From Anaerovorax odorimutans DSM 5092 (GTDB lineage Bacteria > Bacillota > Clostridia > Peptostreptococcales > Anaerovoracaceae): a DNA stretch of 64,000 bases. The stretch covers positions 1 through 64,000 of the forward strand of contig NZ_KE384519.1 of NCBI RefSeq assembly GCF_000426305.1. Reading direction: 5' to 3'. A program made the position numbers and the translations under genes. The stretch's first letter is position 1; each line of letters opens with the position of its first letter. Below the pieces are notes generated by a model. The model worked only from the letters and a program-made list of their open reading frames with translations, made no database searches and had not been told where the DNA came from. Below are positions 15,933 to 25,266 of this stretch, piece after piece.

Positions 15933-15988
15933 TAAGAATATAAAAAGTGAAAATGACCTTAGTTGATAAAAGAATGGAGGAAGTAGTT

Positions 15989-16954
15989 ATGATAAATATA
16001 TGCGAGCTTCTGGGAATAAAATATCCAATTATTCAAGGCGCTATGGCATGGATAGCAGATAGTTCTTTAGCAGCAGCAGTAAGTAATGGCGGAGGATTGG
16101 GAATTATTGCAGCAGGAGCGGCAGAGCCAGAATGGGTTAGGGAAGAAATAAGAAAGACAAAGAAATTAACTAATAAACCTTTTGGAGTAAATATTATGCT
16201 GCTTAGTCCCCATGTGGACGCAGTAATGGATATACTTTGCGAGGAAAAAGTTGCTGTAGTGACAACCGGCGCAGGAAATCCAGGTAAATACATAGAAAAG
16301 CTTAAGCGAAGCGGAGTAAAAGTTATACCAGTAATTGCATCTGTTGCTCTTGCTATAAGAGTAGAAAGAGCAGGTGCGGATGCTGTTATAGCAGAAGGGT
16401 CAGAGGCTGGAGGCCATATTGGAGAATCTACTACTATGGCTTTAGTTCCTCAAGTTGCTGATGCAGTTAATATCCCCGTTATAGCAGCGGGAGGAATCGC
16501 AGACGGAAGGGGAATTGCAGCAGCGTACATGCTTGGAGCGAAGGGTGTTCAGGTAGGAACCAGGTTCTTGGTAGCTAAAGAATGTACAGTTGCACAAAGT
16601 TATAAAGATTTAATTATAAAAGCTAAAGATACTGATACAATAGCTACAGGAAGAAGTACAGGACATCCTGTTAGAGTTATTAAAAATAAGCTTGCTAGAG
16701 AGATTCTTAATTTAGAAAAGAAAAATGCTTGTTTTGAGCAAATTGAAATGCTCACAGTAGGAAAATTAAGGGCAGCAGTTAAAGACGGAGATGTTATTAG
16801 GGGTTCGGTTATGTCTGGACAAATAGCGGGACTAGTAAAAAAAGAACAGCCGTCTAAAGAAATAATAGAGGAAATGTTTAAGGAGGCAGAGGAGATTTAT
16901 GAAAATAGGATTGATATTTGCAGGTCAGGGAGCTCAGCACACAGGAATGGGTAA
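15989..16954 (+). CDS. fabK: enoyl-ACP reductase II (FMN)
   Basis: FabK is the FMN-dependent enoyl-ACP reductase of many Firmicutes and completes each elongation cycle. The 321-residue TIM-barrel protein starts MINICELLGIKYPIIQGAMAW and has EAGGHIGE with the conserved His, plus the FMN-phosphate region AAGGIADGRG and GVQVGTRF. I chose ATG 15989 because GGAGG (15976-15980) is eight bases away; an upstream in-frame start at 15947 only adds unconserved residues. Its 3' end overlaps fabD by 56 bases. No fabI is present in the operon. Confidence 0.93.
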   Translation: MINICELLGIKYPIIQGAMAWIADSSLAAAVSNGGGLGIIAAGAAEPEWVREEIRKTKKLTNKPFGVNIMLLSPHVDAVMDILCEEKVAVVTTGAGNPGKYIEKLKRSGVKVIPVIASVALAIRVERAGADAVIAEGSEAGGHIGESTTMALVPQVADAVNIPVIAAGGIADGRGIAAAYMLGAKGVQVGTRFLVAKECTVAQSYKDLIIKAKDTDTIATGRSTGHPVRVIKNKLAREILNLEKKNACFEQIEMLTVGKLRAAVKDGDVIRGSVMSGQIAGLVKKEQPSKEIIEEMFKEAEEIYENRIDICRSGSSAHRNG

Positions 16955-17930
16955 AGACCTTTACGAAACATCAGAGGCAGCAAAGAAAGTAATTGATATA
17001 GCAGGAGAAGAAATAAAGGGTTGGTGTTTTGAAGGTACTAAAGAAATGCTTAGACAAACAAATATTACTCAGCCTTGTATTTATACTGTTACAATGGCGG
17101 CTTATGAAGCATTTCTCGAGGAAATATCAAAGTTGACTAATGAGCAGAAAGATTCTGTGGAAATAATGGGTATGGCTGGATTTAGTTTAGGCGAATATGC
17201 CGCTTTAACAGCCGGAGGTGCAATTGAAGATTATGAGATTGGTTTAAACGTTGTAAAGCAAAGAGGTAAATGGATGAACGAGGCCGGCCTCAATGAAAAT
17301 GGTGAAGGAAAAGGTGGAATGATAGCTGCCTTTGGAGATAGAACTAAAATTTTGGAATGTGTTAAAACCGTAAGAGAAGATGGAATTTTAGAAGGCGTTA
17401 ATTTTAATTCTCCAATTCAGACAGTAGTAGCAGGTGATAAAGAAGCTTTAGCCAGATTTAGAAAAAAGGCTAAGGAGCAGGGTGATATTAAAGCTGTACC
17501 TCTTAGTGTAAGTACAGCTTTTCATAGTCCAATGATGGAATCTGCGGTTAAAAAATTAAAACCACTTCTTTTAGAAAGCAATTTAAAGGAGCCTGTTTTT
17601 AAGCTATATTCTAATGTAACAGGAAAAGATCTAATGGAAGGAGCCGATAAACCTGCTGATAAGTGGATTGCGGATATTATGGCAAAACAGGCAATGAGTC
17701 CTGTTTATTGGCAGGAGATTGTTGAAAATATTATTGCAGACGGAGCACAAGTATTAGTAGAAATAGGACCGGGAAATACACTTTCAGGATTAGTAAAAAA
17801 AATAAATCATGATATGATTACTATGAATGTTTCCGATGAAGAAACTTTAAAGCTTACAATAAAAAGAATTATAGATTTGCTTAAAAAGGAAGAAGCAGGA
17901 GAAGAATTGATAGAAGAAGGTGAAAAATAG
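16899..17930 (+). CDS. fabD: malonyl-CoA:ACP transacylase
   Basis: FabD loads malonate onto acyl carrier protein. The 343-residue protein has FAGQGAQHTGMGKDL at its start, the nucleophile Ser96 in GFSLGE and His209 in TAFHSPM. A short extra C-terminal tail is rich in Lys and Glu. The ATG lies inside the end of fabK with AGGCAGAGGAG upstream. Its stop codon overlaps the GTG start of fabG by one base. Confidence 0.94.
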   Translation: MKIGLIFAGQGAQHTGMGKDLYETSEAAKKVIDIAGEEIKGWCFEGTKEMLRQTNITQPCIYTVTMAAYEAFLEEISKLTNEQKDSVEIMGMAGFSLGEYAALTAGGAIEDYEIGLNVVKQRGKWMNEAGLNENGEGKGGMIAAFGDRTKILECVKTVREDGILEGVNFNSPIQTVVAGDKEALARFRKKAKEQGDIKAVPLSVSTAFHSPMMESAVKKLKPLLLESNLKEPVFKLYSNVTGKDLMEGADKPADKWIADIMAKQAMSPVYWQEIVENIIADGAQVLVEIGPGNTLSGLVKKINHDMITMNVSDEETLKLTIKRIIDLLKKEEAGEELIEEGEK

Positions 17931-18670
17931 TGTTAAAGGGTAAAAGTGCAGTAATAACAGGCGGCGTACGTGGAATAGGTAAAGCTATTGCAGAAGAATT
18001 TTGTAAGAATGGTGCCAATGTAATGCTTTGCTACAGAAGCAATGATGAGGCAGCTGAAAATACAGCTAAGGAGCTTTTGCAGTATGGTACAAAAGTAGAA
18101 TTAATGAAAGGCGATGTTTCAGATTTTAATCATGCAGAGGAAGTTGCAAAAGCAGCTAAAGAAGCTTTTGGTAAAATTGATATTTTAGTAAATAATGCTG
18201 GAATTACAAGAGATAACTTAATGATGAAAATGAGCTCGCAAGATTTTGATGATGTGGTAAAAGCTAATTTAAGCGGTAGTTTTTATTTTGTAAAAGCAAT
18301 TTCAAAAATTATGATAAAGCAAAGAAGCGGACGTATAATTAACCTTTCATCTATTGTTGGTTTAAAAGGAAACCCAGGACAGGTAAATTATAGTGCTTCA
18401 AAAGCAGGTGTTATTGGACTTACTCTTTCAGCAGCAAAAGAGCTGGGAAGACGAGGTATTACAGTTAATGCCATTGCGCCTGGATTTATAGAAACAGATA
18501 TGACAGGTATTTTAACAGACGAACAGAAAAAAAAGATGGCAGAAACAATAAGCTTAGGAAGAATCGGCAAACCGAAAGATATTGCCAATGCCGCAGTTTT
18601 TCTGGCATCAGACAATGCAAGCTATATTACGGGGCAAGTTCTGGGTATTGATGGTGGAATGAGTATATAA
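17930..18670 (+). CDS. fabG: 3-oxoacyl-ACP reductase
   Basis: FabG is a short-chain dehydrogenase that reduces beta-ketoacyl-ACP with NADPH. The 246-residue protein carries the Rossmann motif TGGVRGIG, NNAG, and the catalytic Ser141, Tyr154 and Lys158 (YSASK). It starts with GTG at 17930, overlapping the fabD stop by one base, so translation is probably coupled. Confidence 0.95.
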   Translation: MLKGKSAVITGGVRGIGKAIAEEFCKNGANVMLCYRSNDEAAENTAKELLQYGTKVELMKGDVSDFNHAEEVAKAAKEAFGKIDILVNNAGITRDNLMMKMSSQDFDDVVKANLSGSFYFVKAISKIMIKQRSGRIINLSSIVGLKGNPGQVNYSASKAGVIGLTLSAAKELGRRGITVNAIAPGFIETDMTGILTDEQKKKMAETISLGRIGKPKDIANAAVFLASDNASYITGQVLGIDGGMSI

Positions 18671-18690
18671 AGGAAGGATATATTTATATT

Positions 18691-19920
18691 ATGGATAGAA
18701 GAGTAGTGATAACAGGTATGGGAGCCATTACACCTGTAGGCAATAATGTTAATGAGTTTTGGCTGGGTATTAAAGAAGGAAAAAACGGAATAGATTTAAT
18801 AACTCATTTTGATACAGCAGATCAAAAAGCTATTATGGGAGGCGAAGTTAAAGACTTTGAGTATTCTGATAAAAAAGCAGGTAAAAGACTTGACCGCTCA
18901 TCTCAGTTTGGATTAACTGCCGCTTCTGAAGCTGTATTAGACAGCGGTCTTGTTAGTGGAGAAAATATTGACCCACATCGCTTTGGAGTAATAGCGGGTA
19001 CTGGGATTGGAGGAATCATGACTCTTGAAAAAGAGACTAGAAAAGCATATGACAGAGGAGTTTCTAGAGTTTCTGCATTATTAGTCCCTATGGTAATACC
19101 TAATATATTAGCAGGGAATCTAGCCATTAATTTTTCAGCAAAAGCTAGTTGTATCGGAATTGTAACTGCGTGTTCAGCGGGCACACATAGCATTGGTGAG
19201 GCATACAGAACAATAAAACACGGATATGCGGATGCTATGATTTCAGGTGGATCTGAAGCGGCTTTTGCTCCTGTTTGCTTCTCAGGGTTTGCAAATATGA
19301 CAGCACTTTCCACAAGAAAAGATAAAAATAGATGCTCAACTCCATTTGATAAAGAAAGAGATGGATTTGTTATGGGTGAAGGATCAGGATTTGTTATTTT
19401 AGAAGAATTAGAACATGCTCTTGCAAGAAATGCTAAAATTTATGGAGAAATTGTAGGATACGGAACTACTTGTGATGCATATCATATTACTTCACCATCT
19501 CCTACAGGAGAGGGTGCAGCAGCAGCTATGCAGCAGGCTATTGACGAAGCTGGTATTAAACCAAATGAAGTGGACTATATTAATGCGCATGGAACAGGAA
19601 CACCATATAATGATTTATTTGAAACTATAGCTATAAAAAGTGTTTTTGGTGAAGATGCTTATAATATACCTGTTAGCTCAACAAAGAGTATGACAGGACA
19701 TCTTTTAGGTGCCGCAGGAGCAATAGAAGCAGTTATATGCGTAAAAGCTATAGAAAATGGTATTGTTCCTCCAACAATAAATTTAGAAGTTCCTGATGAA
19801 GAATTAGACTTAGATTATGTACCAGGTGTCGGCCGTGAAAAAGAGTTGAACTATGTTATGTCCAATTCATTAGGATTTGGTGGGCATAATGGAACAATTT
19901 TAATTAAGAAATATGTATAG
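18691..19920 (+). CDS. fabF: beta-ketoacyl-ACP synthase II
   Basis: FabF extends acyl-ACP with malonyl-ACP. The 409-residue protein has the Cys-His-His triad: Cys161 in TACSAGTHSIG, His300 in NAHGTGTP and His337 in KSMTGHLLGAAG. Length and the C-terminal GFGGHNGTIL motif are typical. It is in the fab operon, 20 bases after fabG with AAAGGAAGG upstream. Confidence 0.95.
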   Translation: MDRRVVITGMGAITPVGNNVNEFWLGIKEGKNGIDLITHFDTADQKAIMGGEVKDFEYSDKKAGKRLDRSSQFGLTAASEAVLDSGLVSGENIDPHRFGVIAGTGIGGIMTLEKETRKAYDRGVSRVSALLVPMVIPNILAGNLAINFSAKASCIGIVTACSAGTHSIGEAYRTIKHGYADAMISGGSEAAFAPVCFSGFANMTALSTRKDKNRCSTPFDKERDGFVMGEGSGFVILEELEHALARNAKIYGEIVGYGTTCDAYHITSPSPTGEGAAAAMQQAIDEAGIKPNEVDYINAHGTGTPYNDLFETIAIKSVFGEDAYNIPVSSTKSMTGHLLGAAGAIEAVICVKAIENGIVPPTINLEVPDEELDLDYVPGVGREKELNYVMSNSLGFGGHNGTILIKKYV

Positions 19921-19928
19921 GTGAAAAA

Positions 19929-20357
19929 ATGTTATTAGATAGAGAGCAAATCAAAGAAATTCTTCCTCACAGAGATCCTTTTCTTCTTATAGATGGAATT
20001 TTAGAGATGGAAAAAGGCGAAAGGATTGTGGGAGTTAAAAATGTAAGTGCAGATGAGTACTACTTTCAAGGACATTTCCCGCAGGAACCGGTTATGCCGG
20101 GAGTTCTCATTGTGGAAGCATTAGCTCAAGTTGGAGCTGTTGCAATTTTATCCATGGAAGAGTATAAAGGTAAGATTGCATATTTTGGTGGAATTAAAGA
20201 AGCTAAATTTCGCCATAAAGTTGTACCGGGTGATACTTTAAGATTAGAAGTTACTCTTGGACGTATGCGTAGAAATATAGGAACAGGAGAAGCCATTGCA
20301 TATGTGGGTGAAAATGTAGCCTGTAAATGTAGTATTATGTTTGCTATTGAAAAATAA
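19929..20357 (+). CDS. fabZ: 3-hydroxyacyl-ACP dehydratase
   Basis: FabZ dehydrates 3-hydroxyacyl-ACP to the trans-2-enoyl form. The 142-residue hot-dog protein shows HRDPFLLID, catalytic His49 in FQGHFP, and Glu63 in the MPGVLIVEALAQ helix. It starts eight bases after fabF ends. No fabA or fabM is adjacent, so the route to unsaturated acids is not encoded here. Confidence 0.95.
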   Translation: MLLDREQIKEILPHRDPFLLIDGILEMEKGERIVGVKNVSADEYYFQGHFPQEPVMPGVLIVEALAQVGAVAILSMEEYKGKIAYFGGIKEAKFRHKVVPGDTLRLEVTLGRMRRNIGTGEAIAYVGENVACKCSIMFAIEK

Positions 20358-20372
20358 GCAAAGGAGAACGGC

Positions 20373-21884
20373 ATGAATGCAACAAAAAAATTGAATGAAA
20401 TACTGGTTAGCCTGTTTAACAGTGTATTAAAAATGGAAGAGAAAGCAGTAAAAGATTCTTCAAAGCATAATCTTTCAATTACAGAAGTGCATACCTTGAG
20501 TGCAATTGGTGCAGGAAAAGCCAAAACTATGACACAAGTATCTGCTAGTTTGAAAATAAGTATAAGTACTCTTACAGTAGCTATCAACAGGCTTGTCAAA
20601 AAAGGGTATGTTAATCGGTTTCGTGTACCGGAAGATAGACGAATGGTAAAAATAGAATTGACAGAAGAAGGAATAGATGCAGTTCATGAACATGAAGCCT
20701 TTCATCTAAAGATGGTAGATGAAGCTATTTCGGAATTAAATGAAACGGAGAAAGAGTTATTGATTCAATCATTAGATAATATAAATGAGTTTTTTAAAAT
20801 GCAAAAAGTAAAACCAATAAAAAGTGATAAACCTTTAAAATTAAAACCTATGAAGTTAGGAGAATCAGAAATTCCTGTTCCAATTTGGCAAGGAGGCATG
20901 GGAATTGGTGTCTCCTTATCAAAGCTGTCAGCAGCTGTAGCTAAATGCGGCGGTGTTGGGATTATTTCAATATCTCAGCCTGGATTTTTAGAACCTGATT
21001 TTTACACAAATCCTGTGGAAGCAAATATAAGAGCTTTACAAAGGTACATCAGAGAAGCATTAAGAGAAGTTAAAGATGTGGTTAATAAAGGTCTTATCGG
21101 AGTTAATATAATGTGTGCAGGCAGACATTATAATGAATATGTAAAAGCAGCACTTGAAGCGGGTGCACAAGTGATTGTTTCCGGTGCAGGACTTCCTACA
21201 TCTTTGCCAGGACTATGCAAAAATAGTAAAGCTAAACTTGTTCCAATTGTATCTTCTGCAAGGGCAGCTGCTTTAATAATAAAAACATGGGCAAAAAAAT
21301 ATAACAGAGTACCCGATGCTATTGTATTTGAAGGTCCTGAGGCAGGCGGTCATCTGGGTTTTAAAGAAGAACAGCTGGAAATGGCACAGGGTGATTTTTA
21401 CAAAACTATTTTAGAAATAAAGGCTGAAATTAAAGATTTGCAAAATTGTCCTCTTATCGTGGGCGGAGGAATTTTTACAAAAGAAGATGTGCAAAAGGCA
21501 TTAGCTTATGGGGCAGATGGAGTACAAATCGGAACTCGCTTTGTTACTACTGAAGAATGTGATGTTCATCCAAACTTTAAAAATGCATATATAGATTGTA
21601 AAAAGGAAGATATAGTTATTATTAAAAGTCCCGTTGGAATGCCGGGAAGAGCCATACACAATGCATTTGTAAAGAGAACAGAAAAAGGCAATATACCGGT
21701 AGAAAAATGTAATTCATGTATTATTTCATGTAAATCAGAAGAAGCCCCATACTGTATTACTCAGGCACTTCTCAATGCCGCTCATGGAGATGTGGAAAAT
21801 GGCTTGGTATTTTGCGGAAGCAAAGCATATAAGGCCAATAAAATTGAAAAAGTATGTGATATTTTTAAAGAACTTACTTCATAA
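20373..21884 (+). CDS. FabT-like MarR domain fused to a FabK/nitronate monooxygenase domain
   Basis: One 503-residue open frame joins two families. Residues about 1-145 are a winged-helix MarR regulator (SITEVHTLSAIG, KISISTLTVAINRLVKKGYV, RVPEDRRMVKIELT) like FabT. Residues about 165-503 are an FMN TIM barrel of the FabK/nitronate monooxygenase type: PIWQGGMGIGVS, EGPEAGGHLGF, VGGGIFTKED and GVQIGTRFV. A cysteine group at about 446-462 (CNSCIISC then APYC) is shared with one nitronate monooxygenase subgroup. It closes the fab operon, whose promoter carries a FabT-like box, so it is the likely repressor. The enzyme domain could sense acyl-ACP, enoyl-ACP or redox state. No stop or shift site separates the parts, so it is a true fusion. 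Confidence 0.88.
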   Translation: MNATKKLNEILVSLFNSVLKMEEKAVKDSSKHNLSITEVHTLSAIGAGKAKTMTQVSASLKISISTLTVAINRLVKKGYVNRFRVPEDRRMVKIELTEEGIDAVHEHEAFHLKMVDEAISELNETEKELLIQSLDNINEFFKMQKVKPIKSDKPLKLKPMKLGESEIPVPIWQGGMGIGVSLSKLSAAVAKCGGVGIISISQPGFLEPDFYTNPVEANIRALQRYIREALREVKDVVNKGLIGVNIMCAGRHYNEYVKAALEAGAQVIVSGAGLPTSLPGLCKNSKAKLVPIVSSARAAALIIKTWAKKYNRVPDAIVFEGPEAGGHLGFKEEQLEMAQGDFYKTILEIKAEIKDLQNCPLIVGGGIFTKEDVQKALAYGADGVQIGTRFVTTEECDVHPNFKNAYIDCKKEDIVIIKSPVGMPGRAIHNAFVKRTEKGNIPVEKCNSCIISCKSEEAPYCITQALLNAAHGDVENGLVFCGSKAYKANKIEKVCDIFKELTS

Positions 21885-21899
21885 GAAGAAAAAGGTTAA

Positions 21900-21953
21900 A
21901 AAAGGCTGTATTAAAACAGATAAAGTAGATTTTGTTTTAATACAGCTTTTTTG
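21900..21953 (+). terminator. fab operon terminator
   Basis: AAAAGGCTGTATTAAAACA and TTGTTTTAATACAGCTTTTTT form a long stem with a six-T tail, just after the fusion gene's stop codon. Confidence 0.85.
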
Positions 21954-22106
21954 ATATAATGATAAACATAAAACTATATAATAATTTTATTTATAATAAA
22001 TAATAAAATCAATGTTCTTATTGAATTTTAAAATAATTTAGTAAAATTTAGTTTTAATATGATAATATGAGATGAATATTATCTTGTCGTGAGGAGATTA
22101 TGGGTT

Positions 22107-23030
22107 ATGAAAAGAGGGATTATTAAATGGATATTACTCTCTATTGTAAGTATATGGATTGTTATTTCTGTGTTTTTTTATTTTCAACACAGAATTCAAG
22201 TAGATATGTATCCTATTGGTAAATATATAGAATTTGATGATTTTAGCATACTAATAAAGAATGTAGAAAAATATAATTATGAAAATAATAAGCCTAATTA
22301 TAAATCTTCGCGTGCTATAATGAAACTTAATTTACCGTGGAATATAACAGAAACAATATTAAAAACAAAGTATTTTTATAATCGCCCTTATAGTAGTAAT
22401 AAGGGATATCAATATAGTGTTAATTGTGAAATTATATATAATCCCAATTCTGTTTCACAAGAGAAAGTAGTAGAAATTGTTAATGAAAAGATAAACTTAG
22501 AAGTTTGTAATAAATCGCTACAGTCTTTTGATATACATGGTGAAAACGGCATGCAATACACCAATAAAAGCAATATTATTCACTATGAAAAAATTGGTGA
22601 TTGGAAGAACGATAGCACAAATTTAAAAATCAGTGATCTTGAAAATGACCATCAGTATATAATTCCATTAGAGAAAGCATCTACTGGAAAGTATGATTAT
22701 TTTAACAGAAAAAAAGAAGACAAATCACATATGGCTGACAATATAATTGATAGATTTTTACGAAGTTATAAAGATGATGATATTAAAAGTGCAGAAACAT
22801 ATATAAATAATAAATATGTTGATGATTTTCCGTGGGATAGAATAAAGCAATATGAGTATGAAACTATTCTTAATGCCCATTATGAATTATCATATATAGG
22901 AGAATATAAAGAGGAAAAAGATGTATTTCTTATGAAAGTATCTTTTGATGAAAATGATAATTCAATGAAAAAAATTAACTTTTATTTGGTTTACAAAGAT
23001 TTTAATTGGCAGATTATTGATATAGTATAG
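22107..23030 (+). CDS. membrane-anchored protein of unknown function
   Basis: A 307-residue protein with a single N-terminal membrane segment (about 9-30) and a long Asn/Lys/Tyr-rich extracytoplasmic part. The last 100 residues (about 205-307: a DRFLRSYKDDDIKSAETYINNKY start and VYKDFNWQIIDIV end) look like the DUF4878 or NTF2-like lipoprotein domains seen in Firmicutes. I chose ATG 22107 over GTG 22089 because GAGGAG (22091-22096) then has ten-base spacing. No function can be assigned. Confidence 0.6.
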   Translation: MKRGIIKWILLSIVSIWIVISVFFYFQHRIQVDMYPIGKYIEFDDFSILIKNVEKYNYENNKPNYKSSRAIMKLNLPWNITETILKTKYFYNRPYSSNKGYQYSVNCEIIYNPNSVSQEKVVEIVNEKINLEVCNKSLQSFDIHGENGMQYTNKSNIIHYEKIGDWKNDSTNLKISDLENDHQYIIPLEKASTGKYDYFNRKKEDKSHMADNIIDRFLRSYKDDDIKSAETYINNKYVDDFPWDRIKQYEYETILNAHYELSYIGEYKEEKDVFLMKVSFDENDNSMKKINFYLVYKDFNWQIIDIV

Positions 23031-23147
23031 AGTCATAAATATGTAATTGCTTATATTTTTTCATACATTTTATTGTGGATTATGAAATTTTAATCCTTTA
23101 AATAAATGTTACTTTAAAATCTATTTTGAGCAAAATAAACAATATGA

Positions 23148-23861
23148 TTATTTTATTGAAAAATAGTATAGATTAAACGTTACAAGAAGTAATGAAAACG
23201 GATACCAAAAATTATAACTTGTATATATGATATTTTTGAATTTAGATGTAAATAGTTTTTTCTCCAAGTATGATGCAAAAATACTGTAACATAAAGAAAT
23301 CGTAAATAAGATTATAATTGCATATATTTTAGTTTTTAACAAAGTTATATTATATATGTAATCATATATAATAAATTTAATTAAAATAACTGTTATTATA
23401 ACATATATAAAACTTAAAATCACTCTAAATATTATTTTAAAATTATTTTGTGCTATGTCAGATTCTTTTTTTGTATTCTCTTTTTCACTTGTATTAGTAG
23501 ATAGGGTATTTTTTCCTGAAAGATGAATTCCTAATTTACTTCCAATAAAAAATATAGAAGCTCCATAGAAAAGCTTTGTTAAACTATGAAATATCAAACA
23601 AGCTATTAAAGTAGATAAAAATACAATTGTAGTAACATAAAATGAATGAAGTGATGATTTATATCCTTTCATATAGTCTAATATTTCGCAGATGCAATAA
23701 AGACTTCCTATAGAAAAAATAATAAAAAGTGTATTTAATTCCATAAAAAATGAGAATAATGAAATACCAAGAAGTAATTCTTTAAAAATAAACAATATAA
23801 TAACTGGGGCACTATTTTTTTTAGTCATATTATCTTTTGCTTCTGCCATTTTTTCAATCAT
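23148..23861 (-). CDS. multi-pass membrane protein of unknown function
   Basis: A 237-residue protein with about six hydrophobic helices and a short polar loop (SEKENTKKESD). The start at 23861 (MIEKMAEAKDN) follows AAAGGAAAGG and is better than the longer frame from 23906. The N-terminal half recalls DUF6442-like or XRE-associated membrane proteins, but I do not recognise the family. The XRE-membrane regulator at 24258-24926 and a gene remnant lie upstream on the same strand. Confidence 0.6.
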   Translation of the reverse strand: MIEKMAEAKDNMTKKNSAPVIILFIFKELLLGISLFSFFMELNTLFIIFSIGSLYCICEILDYMKGYKSSLHSFYVTTIVFLSTLIACLIFHSLTKLFYGASIFFIGSKLGIHLSGKNTLSTNTSEKENTKKESDIAQNNFKIIFRVILSFIYVIITVILIKFIIYDYIYNITLLKTKIYAIIILFTISLCYSIFASYLEKKLFTSKFKNIIYTSYNFWYPFSLLLVTFNLYYFSIK

Positions 23862-23919
23862 ATTTCCTTTCCTTTTATAATTATCTATGAGGTTTTTAAG
23901 CCTCATAGAAGATTGTTAA

Positions 23920-24227
23920 TTATATGAACATAGAATAATAAGTAGTTGTTAAATTAAGTTTCTTACCAGCAGGAGTATAGTATTCAACTTTATGCATATA
24001 TCTTACTTCATAATCTCCAGGAATTCTATATAATGTTTCTTTAACATCACTTTCCATTGCGTAAGGGCTTGCCGCTTCCTTTATTTTGCTTGCCGCTTGA
24101 GATATGGCAAAAAGTGCAAGGGTAATTGTAGTTGTACGAGCATCTTTAAGCTTCAATTTAGATGAAAGCTTACCTGCTATTAAAGATGTAGTTAAATCTT
24201 TAAAGGGGTGCCGAAGTGTACAAATTT
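23920..24227 (-). pseudogene. gene remnant, C-terminal part of an unknown protein
   Basis: An open frame of about 100 codons ends at 23920 with the segments LYRIPGDYEVRYMHKVEYYTP and GKKLNLTTTYYSMF. It has no ATG or GTG and no ribosome binding site. The only start-like codon is a TTG at 24156, but coding continues upstream of it (HPFKDLTTSLIAGK) to a stop near 24232. Codon use is more GC-rich than the neighbours. This fits the 3' end of a gene whose front was lost where the XRE gene now ends, 31 bases away. The family is not recognised. Confidence 0.4.
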
Positions 24228-24257
24228 AAATTTAAGAGCTTTTTTTAATAGTATATA

Positions 24258-24926
24258 TTATCTTTTTAGTTTTTGGATTTTTAGATATAACATTAAAATT
24301 ATACAAATCACAATATACGGAATTAATAGATATAATATGTCGGTCCAAAAGGTTATAGGTCTTCTTATAATAGGGAAAGAAAAGAAACCTAAATAAATTA
24401 TAGGAATAGGCATTATCAACCAAATACTGGCAGTGTAAAAATATTCTTTTATATGTATTTGCTTTTCTTCCAATTTATCTTTATCATAAAATATTTCAAA
24501 TAATATAATCGATAATATTTGAAATAAAAAACATATGCCGACTTTTAGTATAACTTCATTGAATACTAAATTAACACTTTCATAATGTGTATATTCAAAA
24601 AGTATAAAAAGAAACGCTAGGATCAAGGCTATGATCTCAATTGAAATAGAAATTTTAGATATAAATTTAATCTGTTTAAGTAAATTTTTTTGTTTAATTA
24701 TGTTCTGAGAATTATTTTCAATGTCATTAATTTCATCATTTAATAAATAGTCTATGGAAACTCCAAATAATTTACTTAATTGAACAACATTATAAGTATC
24801 AGGCATTGATTCACCTAATTCCCATTTGGAAATAGCTTGCCTCGAAACGGAAAGCTTTAAAGCTAATTTTTCTTGTGATATATTTTTAGATTTTCTAAGT
24901 TGTAGCAGTTTTTCACCTAATGTCAT
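24258..24926 (-). CDS. XRE-family regulator with membrane domain
   Basis: A 222-residue protein. Residues 1-66 form a Cro/C1 helix-turn-helix (EKLLQLRKSKNISQEKLALKLSVSRQAISKWE, with LFGVSIDYLL after it). The rest holds four hydrophobic helices (about 90-112, 125-145, 165-185 and 195-215). This XRE-plus-membrane layout is common in Clostridia and often controls neighbouring transporters or membrane proteins. The likely targets are the divergent frameshifted gene at 25267 and the co-directional membrane protein. Confidence 0.8.
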   Translation of the reverse strand: MTLGEKLLQLRKSKNISQEKLALKLSVSRQAISKWELGESMPDTYNVVQLSKLFGVSIDYLLNDEINDIENNSQNIIKQKNLLKQIKFISKISISIEIIALILAFLFILFEYTHYESVNLVFNEVILKVGICFLFQILSIILFEIFYDKDKLEEKQIHIKEYFYTASIWLIMPIPIIYLGFFSFPIIRRPITFWTDILYLLIPYIVICIILMLYLKIQKLKR

Positions 24927-25266
24927 AGTTTAAGTTCCTTTCATTAAATTATTTTTAATACTATAATTTTAGCAATAAATCCTAATTTATTCTACCAAAT
25001 GTAAGTTGAATATATGCAACTTATAGTTGCAGTTAAAAAGTCATGTATTCATATTTAGATTTTTAAGGAATTAAAATACATATACTTTTTAAAATATTTT
25101 AAAAAATATCTTCTATCTTTCAAGGATCATTGCAATGGCAATTTATGCACGAATATGGCAACCTGTGCATTTCGTATTGCAAAATTATATGATTTATGTA
25201 AATATAAGTATGGAAGCTTTCATTTAAAAATTAAAAAAAGATTTTATTAAAAGGAGAAAGGGAAAA
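24927..25266. other. 340-base gap with a nested inverted repeat
   Basis: No gene is visible. At 25129-25182 two nested pairs stand out: TTGCAAT/ATTGCAA outside and ATGCAC/GTGCAT inside. The patch is GC-richer than its surroundings and lies between the XRE regulator and the divergent gene at 25267, so it could be an operator. AAAGGAGAAAGGG just before 25267 is a strong ribosome binding site. Confidence 0.45.

Noticed and set aside
15947-15988. A longer N-terminus for FabK
   Set aside because: The extra 14 residues are not FabK-like, and GGAGG is placed correctly only for ATG 15989.
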